Shown here: one piece after another, positions 1 to 11,442 of the stretch
How the letters are laid out: every line of letters begins with the position of its first letter
Numbering within the stretch: the first letter of the stretch is position 1
NCBI GenBank assembly: GCA_029876055.1
Contig: CM056875.1
Location: 8,023,001-8,087,000 of the forward strand
From: Madurella fahalii
Lineage: Eukaryota; Ascomycota; Sordariomycetes; Sordariales
DNA length: 64,000 nucleotides
Direction of reading: 5' to 3'
The notes under the pieces: generated by a model
The model's input: the letters and a program-made list of their open reading frames with translations, nothing else
What the model was told of the DNA's origin: nothing
Database searches by the model: none
Program-made: the position numbers and the translations under genes

Positions 1-3000
1 CCTCGACATGTCAGATACGCGGCGGTCAGTGCTCTCTACCTACCTTGTGCAATGGTTTTATCGTGTCCTACCACACCGAAACCGAGGACAAAGGAGAAAC
101 ACTGCGTTTTGCAGCATTCCGGCTTTTCGACCCCAACTATCGTTCCTGCCTTTTACTGTCACCTTCCGGTTACGACACTTTGAGCCCACATTAAACGTGG
201 CGTCGATAGCCGAAAGTTTAACCAAACGGCCTGCATTGTCAGCGTTGACTAATTGCCCGGCGAGGGTCCTTCACCCGAGAAACCGGAACTACAAATGCAC
301 ACTGCAACCCAGATTCCGAAACGACGTCGATCTGCCTATTCCAAACGGCTGAAGAAGGTTAGTTCCCAGATCCGAAACAACGGCCGGGCGGCGTTGGCGG
401 TCGCCGGGCTTCCGGGAATCCTGGCGGCCACGGCGGAAGGCTGAGCAGAGCCGGCAGTGCCACATTCGAGACGTAGGCAACAGCGAAAGCCAGGCACCAG
501 TTTAACGAGCCTGCGAAGGCGTTAATATACGCAGGACCCCGATGCGTCTACCTCGATGTACGCAAGCACCACACGAATACTTAATTTCGAGGATGCAGCT
601 CGCATCCCTCCTCTGGACCACTCATCAACCACTCCGATAAACACAGCATGTTCAGTAATCAGTACAGCGCACTGGCCACTCCAGTTGCCTGGGTACCGAG
701 ATGGCGTTATTTCCGGACGCCGATGAGCCGCACCGCACGACGACAAGCTCCAGGCTACCAGTCGATCGCGTCGAATTTCCGGGTCCCAGCATGGGTTGAA
801 TCGTTGGCCGAGATGCGCGGGGAGATTGACAAGATGCAGATGGCCCAATGTGGGATGACTCATTGGCGCGGATGCGAGGGAATCCTTCATCACTCACCTG
901 CACGCTACACTCCGGCTCAGAAAGGCATGCACACCGAACAACAACAGATCTCGTCCTCTCCAAGTTTTCCCTGCAGTCTCGTTTCCAGTCTTGACGGAAA
1001 TGAATATTTGTCATCGGAACTACTTCGGGTTCCGCGGGATGGGAGGAAGGAGTTTCGACTAGCCTAACTTATCTTGGGGAATTGACGGCGCGTCTTGGCG
1101 GGGTTCAGATCTCTCGGCCGGCGATTGCGAACGAAGTCGGGTCGTCGGTCTCAACTAGGCTGGCGAAAGGTGGAGGTTACCGGAACCGACAGCACGTGCT
1201 CTCGGCTTAGCGTCACGGCGACCAGTGGAGGAGCTGTTCCCTGTCGGGGGAAAGAGAGGTACCCTCGAATCATCGTCGGAACCCCTACGGGACGCATCGC
1301 AAGACGGAGAAACCTAGATGCCGTCAAACAGGGGCAGAATCCCGCCTGGGCTGGTTTCACCACCAACGAGCCGGGGACGGAGACGTCGGAGGCTCGGTTT
1401 GTTGGAACTCCCATCTTACTGATGGAGGCTGTGGATGCAAGCGCGACTCTCAACAGATGCACCGACGGGCCTGTCTCTTTGTGGTCGACAAGGGCATGAG
1501 ACTTGAAAGGACAGGCGGATGGCTGTGATGGAGCATTCTATGGGTTCCCCGTTTGAGGCTATTCGAAGCTGATTACCCTCTCAGGCACCGAGCCCGCTAG
1601 CGATCGAGTTGATTTGTTCAAACATCCCTCTTGGGCCACCGACAAGGGGCGCCATGCGATACACAGCCAGGATCAGCTAGCGACGCGAGTGCACGGCGGA
1701 AATAGTCTTTGCGATGAGCTCATTGCTGCTAAACATATACTGCGGCTGAAATTCACCAAGTCTCAAACTCAGGGGTTGGGCAGCGTCTAAGCCCCATCTT
1801 CCTCGACCTCACCCCGGACAACAGTGTGGGGGAGGTCGAATCGGATAAAGAAGCGGCACAGTCCAGGGTTTTGGGCGTGAGGGCGCTCAGGTGGCGCATT
1901 AGCAAAGCGCCGCTGCCGCCTCAACCGTTGAAGGTTGCATCGACAAGTTTGTGGCCCAAAGGCTTGGCAAGGCACACTCGCCAGCTCTGAAGGCCGACTT
2001 TGCAGTATTCCCGTCGGAATTCATGAGCCGCACTGGGAAGATGATAGCTACTCTGACGACAGTGTTTGTTTCCACCGATGTTTCTCCTGGCCGACAACGT
2101 AATCGTGGAGGAGCTTGCTAAGGGTGAGTACGCTATGCCCCACATCCAGACTTGCACCCTCCAGGAACCTGCGCAACATGTCACCAAGGCCATTTGACTA
2201 CAACTAGGTGGGCACTGGGTTCCATCACTTCTCGCGAAACGTAAAAAGTCCGCTGTCACAGAACGGCATTCGTCGTTCAACGAGATGATTAACGTTACGT
2301 CTTTCACTTGTCCGGGGTTAGCGCGATCAGGAAAGGGCCACAGTGGGCCCAGGGTGGCTTGCTTGGAGTTAAATTTAGACTCCAGTTGAGCTGGGGTGAT
2401 TTAGCGTCGTGCCGTTTCAAACAAGCTTTACACCAGAACGCCATGATCACACCGTTCTCCAAGCTTCCCAAAAACCGTCAGTTGAGAGTCAAGTTTGCCC
2501 AGAGCGAGAGTTGAGGTGTTGAATGAGGCCGATAGTAAGCTCAGTCTTCAGCTCGGTACCAGCGGAACAGTGGAGGTCCACAGAGGAACATCCGAGCGTG
2601 CTACCTCTCCGATGCAACCAAGACGATCGCACACATGCTATGTGCAGGGTGACACGGCTCATGAGCCTTTCATTTGCGCTGCCCACCAATCCGCGGCAAA
2701 GAAATAATTAGCAAAACTACCACTGGCATCATGCCTGTCTGGGGCATGGAGTAGCTAGGATAACCCTCGCATCTTTTGTGATGCGGCGAGCAAAGGCCCA
2801 CTCAATCTTCGACAACAGCGATGGGGGAGGAAAAGACGTCGGGAAAGCAGCATGAAGGCAAGCTGCCGCTCCAGCAGGGAATCACTGGAAGCGGCACTGT
2901 CGCACGTGGGCTAATTCGGGAACAAGACGGGCTGTGGTACCTCCACGGTTCACACATTTCATTGGCGACGGTGCTTTGAGCTGAAAGACCAACAGTCCCG

Positions 3001-3067
3001 GCTCCCGAAGACACATTCAGAGTCACGGCATTGGGCCGGACGGGCCGCGTCGTCGAGCCCTATCCCT

Positions 3068-3086
3068 AAAAAAAAAAAAAAAAAAA
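3068..3086 (+). repeat. A19 homopolymer
   Basis: A run of 19 A is followed by a purine-rich tract to about 3120. It lies in the gene-poor start of the window, with no gene context. Confidence 0.85.
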
Positions 3087-5688
3087 GAAGGGAAAAAAAA
3101 GGGAAGAGAAAAGGAAAAGACAAACAAACGATGAAGTTTGTTCTTAGAAAGTGGACTGCTCTGCGGATCCCGGAGGAACTCTGGGAGATGATCTACGTCG
3201 CATTCTTCACCCTTGCACTGCGTCCCAAATTCCTTTGCACACACGGTCCTGGATTGAGTGAGCTATGATTGAACGTGGCGGTGTCTTTAAGCTTATTCCC
3301 CCAGAGCAAGAGCGGGGAGCAGCACACCGACGCCCCGTTGCGTCAGTTGCTGGTGAAAAGGGGATGGAATTCGCGCTTGCACCGCTGCACGCCCGTTAGA
3401 ATATCAAGCCACATTATAGGGTACCATTCGTATTCCGCTCGGTGTTCCGGCAAAGATGTCCAGGAGAACTTTGGCATAATGAGAGGGGCGAGCTAACCCC
3501 GTTGGAAAACGTGCCAAGCAGAATTCATGAACACGATTCGTCTTTGGATGATTTCAAGTCCTGCTGGGCGATGATGTGGGGCCCTCGTCATTGGGACCCA
3601 GCCGGACAAGTTCTGTCCACTGGGACAGTCAAGAGCCAGAGCCGCAATGCTGGGTTCATGGGGCACACAGTGGAGTCATCTTGTACTGACAAGACTCGGT
3701 TACCCAAAATGGAGCAAAAAAAGAGCTTCTCTCTCTCAGCTCAGAATCCTTCTCCCACTCTGAGCCGGGGTCTCGGAAGCAGTCTCGCCAATGCGACGCA
3801 AACTAGCCAAGCATCGACTCGATCGGCCGGACGGTTGGCCCGAGGCGCGACGGTACCCGCCTCGAAACGGCGCTTCTTCTCGGTTGGTACATTCATCTTG
3901 TCTGCTGTGCGCACTGCAGAAGCCCGTCAACCACATGTTGTCGGCCTGTCCATTGCTGAACGGAAAACACGAGGGAAAGACTAGGAAAATTCGGTACCTG
4001 TACTGTAGTACCTCTCCTAGTATACTATAGTAGGCAGGGTCCCGCCGCGGGTCGACAAGCCTGACCAGGGTTGGCAAACGGCGCCGTCCCAAAGTCTCGC
4101 AACTACCCCACTAACTTTAGCGGGCCTTGGGCCCCGCTTTTGCCGTGCGTCTGCGGGCGCCCATTGGTCGACCCCTGCAAAGAACCAGTCTTGAACGGTC
4201 CTTCCCACTTTCACTTACATGATTGGGACAGAGAGATGGGTGGCAGGCACGCAGAATCCGGCAAGCACCGAATGGACGAAAGAAACAGAACAAGTTTCAA
4301 GCATGTCGACTTGCCCTGCCTGCATCAAGTATGCCTTGCCAATTACCACATGCAAGCATGCGAACACTCATCGAATCTCAGCCCTACTCACCTTACGCCG
4401 CAGGGTCGTTGACCGAGCTGTGGGGAATCTCTCACCTTTTTTCTGACTATTCCTTGTCCGGACAGAGCTGCTTCTGCGCCAGGTGCCGGTCACTGATCAG
4501 CAACCTGCCGCACCTCTTCCGTTTCTACCCCCCCTACCTGGTCACTCTGGATCCTCATGGCCCAGGTTGCTTTGCCCTTCGCGAGCGGCAAGCTTGTCGA
4601 GTGCCGCTTTGCTGTGCGCTCTTGATGTCTTGAGAAGCTGCCGCGGCTCGAGATTCTCGAGTGGAGAATAACGACCTAACAATGACTAACCTTGCCGATT
4701 ATTTTTATCTTTAGCTCTCACACAGCACCCTTTTGCTAGCTCTCCAACGCTCGGGGTCGGGTTCCGCGGACCGGACTGGGGGTTCACTACCGAGTCCGCC
4801 GTATTGTTCGGTTTACTCTGTGCTATTGGCGTGGTCCACTACGAAGCCGTAAAGGGTCGTTACTTAATCTCTATGGCCGATCCGTAGTGCTGCCACTGTA
4901 TGGGTCGTGGCACATCGCCGCACAGTCACACCTGGAAGTGAGGCTGGGTCCCGGCCCAAGTGAATTGCAGTTGTCGTCGCTCTACCAATCCACATGTGCA
5001 TGTGAGTGCATATCGTCCGGGTACCCGCGAGGCGCTCTGCAGGCCGGTCATCGGTACCGACCAGGGGTAAAGAGGGTAGGTGTGGTGGGGGGAGTACTTC
5101 ATCTCCCGCTGGAGGTGTGCCGCTCAGTCGCCGACAGCTCCCTCCACTCCAGCCCAGTGGCCCGCCGGATGAACGTATCAACCCAGATAGCCACACGCAG
5201 CCCACCCACCCCGTCCCATCCCTGCTCCCGTTCGCCATGAGCGCCATGACGGGTGCCGCCACGGCCCCATCTCCACCCCCCTTCCCCCAAGCCCTGCCCT
5301 GCCCTGCCCTTGTCCTGGCAGAAAGTACACCATGTATGTACACTACGTTTTGCCTACATGCCTAACTCGTAGGGCCAAAGACTTGAACCCACCCCCGGAA
5401 CCAGGCCGCTCCACAACCAGACCCTGTCACCGGCACCAGTTCCAGCTCTCCCACTCGGGATTGCCCGTCTTATATGGCGTCGGGAGCTCTTAGCGTCATC
5501 CATCGCTTCACTCCCCGATTTATCTGTCGTCCGTACCACGCCAACGCCGCAACAGCTTTCCTCGCGTTCTCGACCGAGCTCAACTTCAACGCTAAGCCCC
5601 TTGTTACTACCATCTTTGGTATTCTGTCAACTCCTTGACAAGGCAGTATCGACAACGATCTTACCCGGTTCTCCTGCTTCGAATCAGT

Positions 5689-5696
5689 ATATAAGA
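5689..5696 (+). promoter_or_regulatory. TATA-like element of the bZIP gene
   Basis: TATATAAG lies 160-167 bp before the bZIP-like start codon. The following leader is rich in CA and CT, as in many fungal promoters. Assignment as the core promoter is inferred from position only. Confidence 0.5.
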
Positions 5697-5855
5697 GATC
5701 GTAGACTCCCGAGTGGACGCCACCAGATCTAGAAACAGAAACCAAGCTCCGAGCATCTTTCCCAAACCGGAAACACAGAGATCAGGAAACATACAAGAAG
5801 CAGAGCAGAGTCCCCTGCCTGTGAGCCTCATCTTCCCCCCTTTTTCTTTTCTGAG

Positions 5856-6752
5856 ATGTCCTCATACCAATACCCTTCAGACCACGACTACATAGAGGTC
5901 CATTCACACGACACCCACGAAGATTGGGAAGACGCAGGGCAGGACTTTGACGACTTGCCCACGCCTCGACAGAGCAAACTGCCCCCGCCCCCGTCCCACT
6001 CAGGGAAGAGTCGCAGCAAACGGAAGGGGAGCAAGACGACCGTCGAGTCGGGTTCAGACACAGAGAGAGAACCCTCCAAGATGTCATCTAGATCCTCGAA
6101 GCACTCTTCTTCCTCCTCCTCGGGCTCCCGGAAGGAAAAGTCCTCGTCATCGAAGACCAAGAAGACGGACGACTGGACCGAGGTCACCGAGCCAGATGAG
6201 AGGAGACGCATCCAGAACCGAATCGCACAACGCAAGTTCCGTAAGTTGTAAACCCCCTACCGGAAAAAAAAAAAAAAAAAAAAACACCCTCCCCCCCAAA
6301 ACAAAGGAGCAACAAAGACTCTACATGCGAGGAGTTCAGTGGGCTAATCACCTGGGTTCCCCCCCAAATTAGGAGAAAAGGCCCGCGAGCAGCGCGACCG
6401 CGCCCAGCGTGACGCCCAGAACCAGCAGTACGCGGGCAGCGCCTACCACATCCCGGCGCCGGACGACATCCTGGCCGACGACGGCGACCTGTCGGGTCTG
6501 CCGTGGGGCGGCATCAACATGCGGCACGTGGTGGCGCGCGGCCACGCCTCAGCCAGCTCGCACCACAGCCATCACAGCGGCGGCAGCGGCGGCGCGAGGA
6601 GGGACTCGTCCGGCACCACGACCCGGGCCCCGGCGCCCGCCGACGTGGTCGACCACGCGTTGTACAACATGAACCCTTACGGCTACGCGCACCCGGGCAT
6701 GGGCATGGGCGGGTTCGACGCCAGGGGGGAGGGGATGGGAGCAGCAGCGTGA
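5856..6752 (+). CDS. bZIP-like transcription factor with no clear leucine zipper
   Basis: Two exons are inferred, 5856-6240 and 6373-6752, giving about 254 residues. The intron starts GTAAGT, contains a 21-A run, has a CTAAT branch-like site and ends TTAG; joining it restores one frame. Residues 1-115 are acidic, then Ser/Lys-rich (PTPRQSK, serine runs). The basic region reads RRRIQNRIAQRKFREK, the N-x-x-A-Q-R-K-F-R signature of fungal bZIP DNA-binding domains, and the intron falls inside it. The helix continues with Arg/Glu/Gln/Ala but no leucine heptads are visible. A conserved-looking segment follows (DLSGLPWGGINMRHVVARGH), then a His/Ser/Gly-rich tail. It is probably a nuclear regulator; MeaB-type bZIP proteins are a possible relative, but I am not sure of the subfamily. 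A TATA-like element lies 160 bp upstream. Confidence 0.85.
6264..6284 (+). repeat. A21 homopolymer inside the bZIP intron
   Basis: A run of 21 A lies 24 bases after the GTAAGT donor of the only intron of the bZIP-like gene. It is a likely site of sequencing or replication slippage, but being intronic it does not change the reading frame. Confidence 0.9.
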
Positions 6753-7381
6753 CTGGTGGGGCGGACAGCACCGGGTACTACGACTCGCCTTACGGAGGGG
6801 CAGGGTACTACGATTTTGATACGACTGGTGGTAGTGGCGGTGGTGGTGGGGGGCATCACCAGATGTGAGGGGGGAGAGAAAAAAAAAAAGGTGAGTCAGA
6901 AAAAAAAAATGTGAAAAAATGTTCCCCATCACCGTATTTCGGTTTACACGGTGTGCTTTGAGCTTGGAGAGGAGCAGCAGAAAGGGATATTTTTGGGGTC
7001 AAACTAAAGAGTACATGGAAGCTGACCAATGAGAATAGGGCAAGCAAGGCGAGAGTCGATCGTTTGGAGAACAGCTGAAAAGAGGCCGAGACATGGGGTT
7101 AGGCTCGGAGAGGGAAGGATTTGCGCCGCCTTTTCGGTCATGCCCGCCCGGCTTCTTCATTTTTATTTTTGCTGCTTTGGCTGGTTGTGCAACGCCCGAG
7201 ACATATCGGGGGATTGTACCGTGGTGTCGGCTTTGTTCTTCTTTTCCTCGCCGGTGTCGTTTTCCTACCCCTTATCTTTGGTTGTGGCTGTGAGGAGACA
7301 ACAGCTCCAAATCTTGGCATGCAAAGATGGCATTTGGGTTCTTGGGACCTTGGGATAGACACTGATTTTCTGTTTTTCCGA

Positions 7382-7403
7382 TTTTTTTTTTTTTTTTTTT
7401 TTT
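7382..7403 (+). repeat. T22 homopolymer
   Basis: A run of 22 T lies about 630 bp downstream of the bZIP stop codon in a pyrimidine-rich stretch. No function is evident. Confidence 0.9.
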
Positions 7404-7607
7404 CGTTTGTTTTCGACAACTCTTCACTCGGATTGTGGGCTAGTTGTTTTCTCCCCTTCTTCTTTTTTTCTTTGTTTTCTTTCTTTCCCTTCCATCTCTA
7501 CTCCTTTTGCCTCTTCATATACCCCCTTGTTGTCTCGATAGATTCAACGCTTTTTTCCCCTCCCATTTTGGAACGGGGTTTTGTTTGGACGTGTTTGGTG
7601 GCATGTG

Positions 7608-7631
7608 GGATGGATGGATGGATGGATGGAT
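7608..7631 (+). repeat. (GGAT)6 microsatellite
   Basis: Six perfect GGAT units lie downstream of the bZIP-like gene. No gene spans them. Confidence 0.9.
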
Positions 7632-10600
7632 GGAGGAATGGGTCAGGCAACGGGAAGGCATTCTGGAATTTCGTTACTTCTGTCCGCACTGTTTTGATCT
7701 GTCTGTTTTATTGGCTTATCCAGGTATCATGATGATGGTTTTTACGAAATAGAGATCACTTCCTCTTTTCTCTCAACATTGACGTTATCCCGAAAGCTTG
7801 CATGAAAGCCCTTCCCGTAGTCTGGCTGCCTACACTAGTGTAAGTGTAAGGGTGTGCTGTACATCTCGCTTGCAAAGATTACTAAACAGGCACGCCCTTT
7901 CCACAATCCCATGTCGGTGTGGCGGCACTTGGTCTGGTCTTGGCGTAGACACATCCCTTCGCTCAAATTCGGAACGTTTGGGCCTTTCGCAGGGGGTTAC
8001 GCAACCTGGCTGCCCTCGGTACGAAAAGTAACGTCTGCTTGCGGGATAGAGAGATTGCAACGAGTCGAGCGCACTGAGGCATTACGTAGAAGTCTCGGTT
8101 CTGGTGATGCTGGACATGTAATCTATGTTTGTACAGACCAGTGGCATGCGCGTTGCGTTGCGCAAGCGACATGGCGCAGTTAACCTCAGTCTGTCTGTCT
8201 GATCTTTTCTTTTCCACTTGACACTGTCTCTTGCGCTTGTTCTCTGTCATGTAGCTATAAAGAGATGGTAGCGCTATGCAGCGCTGTAATGCCACAGCAC
8301 GGTACTGCAGAGCCTCGGAGTCGGATGGACTTCGAGCCCATGGTATGTACGTACACCGCATCGCATTGCGCAGCTACCTCGCATGCCTTGGCTCCGCCGC
8401 GTCATGCGCCGCTCGCGTGCAGTCATTGCGCGACGCGAGAAAACGTGACATAGTATCAACGGCGGTGGGGAGGGAGGAGGGGGGGGGGGGAATCACCAGA
8501 TTTACTTCCCGGCTCAGAGGTAAGGTAGGGGGGGCAATATTTCAGAAGGGTCACACAGCCACCGTCAGAGGGTTCGATGTGTGTGACCGAAGGCCTGTAG
8601 TTAATATGTGAGGCACGTCTGGGGCACTTCGGAACCCGACCAGCGGCTCACCGAGTGTCAATACCGGGGGCGGTTGGCACGGCCCAGGCTGGGACAGCAA
8701 AGCATAACAGGATGCGGTTGCACGGCAGAGCACTGCGCAGTGCGTGCCGGACTCCTCGTTTACCCGAAACGCGGCAGGCGGGCAAGGTGCTGCTGAAAGA
8801 AGGGGAAGGGTGGTAGCCAACCCTCACTGCCATTCTGCAGCTCTCGCCTTGGCCTGGGAGCCGAGGTTCAGCTCTGGCCTGGCTCAACCCGCCTTTGACG
8901 GACAAGGGTGAGGGCACCAGAAGTGCGAACCGGAAGTTGACGGCACAAGCCTCGATTTGCTACAGTACCTTAACCATAGTACTGAAGTGTACAACTGCAC
9001 CATTTTCAGTGTATTTGGGTAAGGTGTCCACTCACGGACTTTCGCTGTGTTGCAACGATCGACGTCCCAACCGACAGCAATAACGGAATCAAGAATTTGA
9101 ACCCTATCTCTACGGAAGAGGTTGCTTGTGCAAAGAGATCATTACTTGAGACGGCAGTATTACATTGTCACAGTCGCACTCTCTGATGCTACCGTCGCAG
9201 GCTGTGCTCTAAAATGTCATCCGGAAACGGCTAGGTGCGGTTGACGTATCCGCTTAAAACGAAGATCCGCTTGGCGGGAGGCAAAGGGGACCGAGCCACT
9301 GTCTCAACTCACCGCCCGGCAGAATTGGGGCTCGTGTTAGAGCCCTTGTGCTGATCCCTGCGTGAATAGAGAATCCACGGTTCCGCACTTTGCATCTCAA
9401 GTTATTCCATGGTTCAGCCCATGCAGCCCATGTATCCCATGTATCCCATGGATCGCCAGACCGATTCGGTCTCAAGCCGAAGGCGCCGAAAGTCGACCTC
9501 CGAAACCCTTGCATGCTGTCTCACTCGATGGAAGACCTGTGGAATGTTCGGCGAAGCCCGGTGCCTCGGCATCCGAGTACCGCCTCTTGAGCCCCATCAC
9601 TGAGTCCGCCCTCTGATCCCTCTTCACCGCTGCTGCAAAGCATGCATAGATTCATTGTCTTACCATACCTGTTCCGTCTTTTGTCGGACGTCGTTGCATT
9701 GCCTCACTCGTCTGTACGTGATTCACAGGTTTCTACCCACGCTACGACTTCTCCGTCGGCCAAAGTCGCCCGATGACCGGTTCCTGCATGTGGCAAGCGG
9801 CATGGCCAAGATTCAGAGTGTCTTTTGCCCTGGCGCGGGTTAGGCTTGCTGCAGAACAGGTTGCGGCACAGGTCTGGCATGCAGCTCAACCGTTGCTGCC
9901 ACAGCCAAGTGGGCCTGTGGCGTTCTGAGACTATACACTATAGGTTGGGAGAGTTATTAACATCCACAGCCCGTTTCCCCTCGCCCAGGGATACCGTCGG
10001 CAATGCGGGGGCTGTCCGCCCCCCCTGTGGTCACAGTTGCTCTCGCCTAGCGTCCGGTCACGAACAAGCGAGAGCCAGGCACAGCATGCAAGGTCTGGCA
10101 TGGGAGAGGCTAAGAATCGGACGGATACACCCCTTTTCTCCCGCACCATTTCGCGCTGTGCCCCCGGCTACTGTGCGAAACCTTCCGGAAACATGTACAC
10201 CAAACACCAACTTTCGGCAGTTGTTGGCTGAGTTGAACGGGGGAAGCGGAGAGGGGTAGAATGCGACGAAAATGGCCGAGTCTTACTCGGAGGCGGAACA
10301 TTCTTCCGCGAGTCCGATACATGGGGAACGGTCGAACCCTTTGGACGCCCTCGTGACAGACCCAATGTCCGGTGACGGATGAGGAAATGTTTGATGTCAG
10401 GAAAAACCAAACAGCCAGATCAGCTTTTTCGGGGGTCAAAGGATCATCCAACAAACATCTAGACCGAGCAGAGCATACGCCGGAGAACTGCGGGGTTCAA
10501 GGCACAGCACCCAAAGGGCTGGCATCTAGATGGAAGCACACTGTGGAAAGGCACTGACTCGCGCGCCAACAGCGGGAACTCGGACCTCCTCGATATGGCC

Positions 10601-11235
10601 AGATATCAGGGATGAGAACGAGTTCGTGGCTCCCTTGACGCGGATCGCTCTTTCGTCTGGACTCTTCCCTCCCCTCCCCCCTCCTCTCTTCCCTCCAAAA
10701 CACTTCTGCTCGAGCTTTTCCTCAGCGTGGATGGTCCGGCCAGCGCAAACCGAACATCACCTCGCGTTATCCGCCCTTCTCACATGCAATACCCTCTCGG
10801 ACCTGGAGTAATCCCTACCGGGAAGGGCTTGATGTCGATCATGCTCGCGCTACTCGGTATTCGCAGCCCAACCGTCGGTGAACCGAGCCTTGAAAGTCGG
10901 TTGCTTCCCACTGCCTCTCCCGTTTCCCTGAGTAAATAGGTAGGCAACTTCATATCCAGACATGAGTTTTGGTGAGAGAGCAATCATCGCACCACGAGGT
11001 TCAGGTAGGGTTATACCTCGGCAGGAGTTGACCCAGCGTTCCACTGCCGAGCAGTGTGAGGGACTGCGCTGCTCGAGTCACTGAACACATCAGGAAGGTG
11101 TCATCATCTTCGTGCGGCGCCAACCTCGTTACTGCGTGCTGAGTTAAAACTTTGTTGAGCATCGATCTAGGGTCCAAGGCAGATCGGACGATGTGGGCCT
11201 GACAGCCTGCCCCACCATAGGTAACCTTTTTATAC

Positions 11236-11249
11236 GTACTGTACAGTAC
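11236..11249. repeat. Overlapping GTACTGTAC / GTACAGTAC inverted motif
   Basis: GTACTGTAC (11236-11244) and its reverse complement GTACAGTAC (11241-11249) overlap by four bases, about 200 bp before the glucosidase I start. Further GTACAGTAC copies lie at 23337, 59164 and 59489. It could be a regulator-binding motif or chance. Confidence 0.6.
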
Positions 11250-11442
11250 CTAGTGCAGTCAACCCCACGTTTGGGTTTGACACTTGACCCTTGTCAACGG
11301 CCCGGCTTGTGAAACCAAGACCCGTTTTTCTGGAGCTCTGGCCGGATCAATTGGAACGTGTTCAGAAGATGCAAGCAACCGGTGAGCTCACCGCTGGCCG
11401 CGCGCAAACATCCTGCCTGAAAAGCTTCCGACGAGCACAGCC

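Larger units (their letters stand above)
1..5855. other. Gene-poor stretch upstream of the bZIP gene
   Basis: I recognise no gene here. Open frames on both strands are at most about 180 codons, overlap one another in several frames, lack conserved-family character and are not joined by convincing splice signals. A run of 19 A lies at 3068-3086. The last 170 bases form the promoter and leader of the bZIP-like gene. The stretch does not look strikingly AT-rich, so obvious strong repeat-induced point mutation is not apparent by eye. A fast-evolving gene or non-coding transcript cannot be excluded. Confidence 0.6.
6753..11442. other. Intergenic, gene-poor stretch
   Basis: No gene is recognised. 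The first kilobase is probably the 3' untranslated and downstream region of the bZIP gene. It holds a 22-T run (7382-7403) and six GGAT units (7608-7631). Around 9409-9450 a short CCCATGTAT-type repeat creates a Pro-Met-rich chance reading frame. Overlapping inverted motifs occur at 11236-11249 in the presumptive glucosidase I promoter. Open frames are short and unlike known proteins. Confidence 0.55.

Noticed and set aside
3442..3984. A 180-codon plus-strand frame
   Set aside because: No domain or signal peptide, and no splice partner; judged a chance frame.
5380..5420. GGTTCAAGTC-like sequence on the minus strand as a tRNA B box
   Set aside because: No matching acceptor stem, anticodon arm or A box could be drawn around it.
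9409..9603. Pro/Met-rich frame beginning MVQPMQPMYPMYP
   Set aside because: It arises from a short CCCATGTAT repeat and then becomes unlike any protein; no promoter or splice support.
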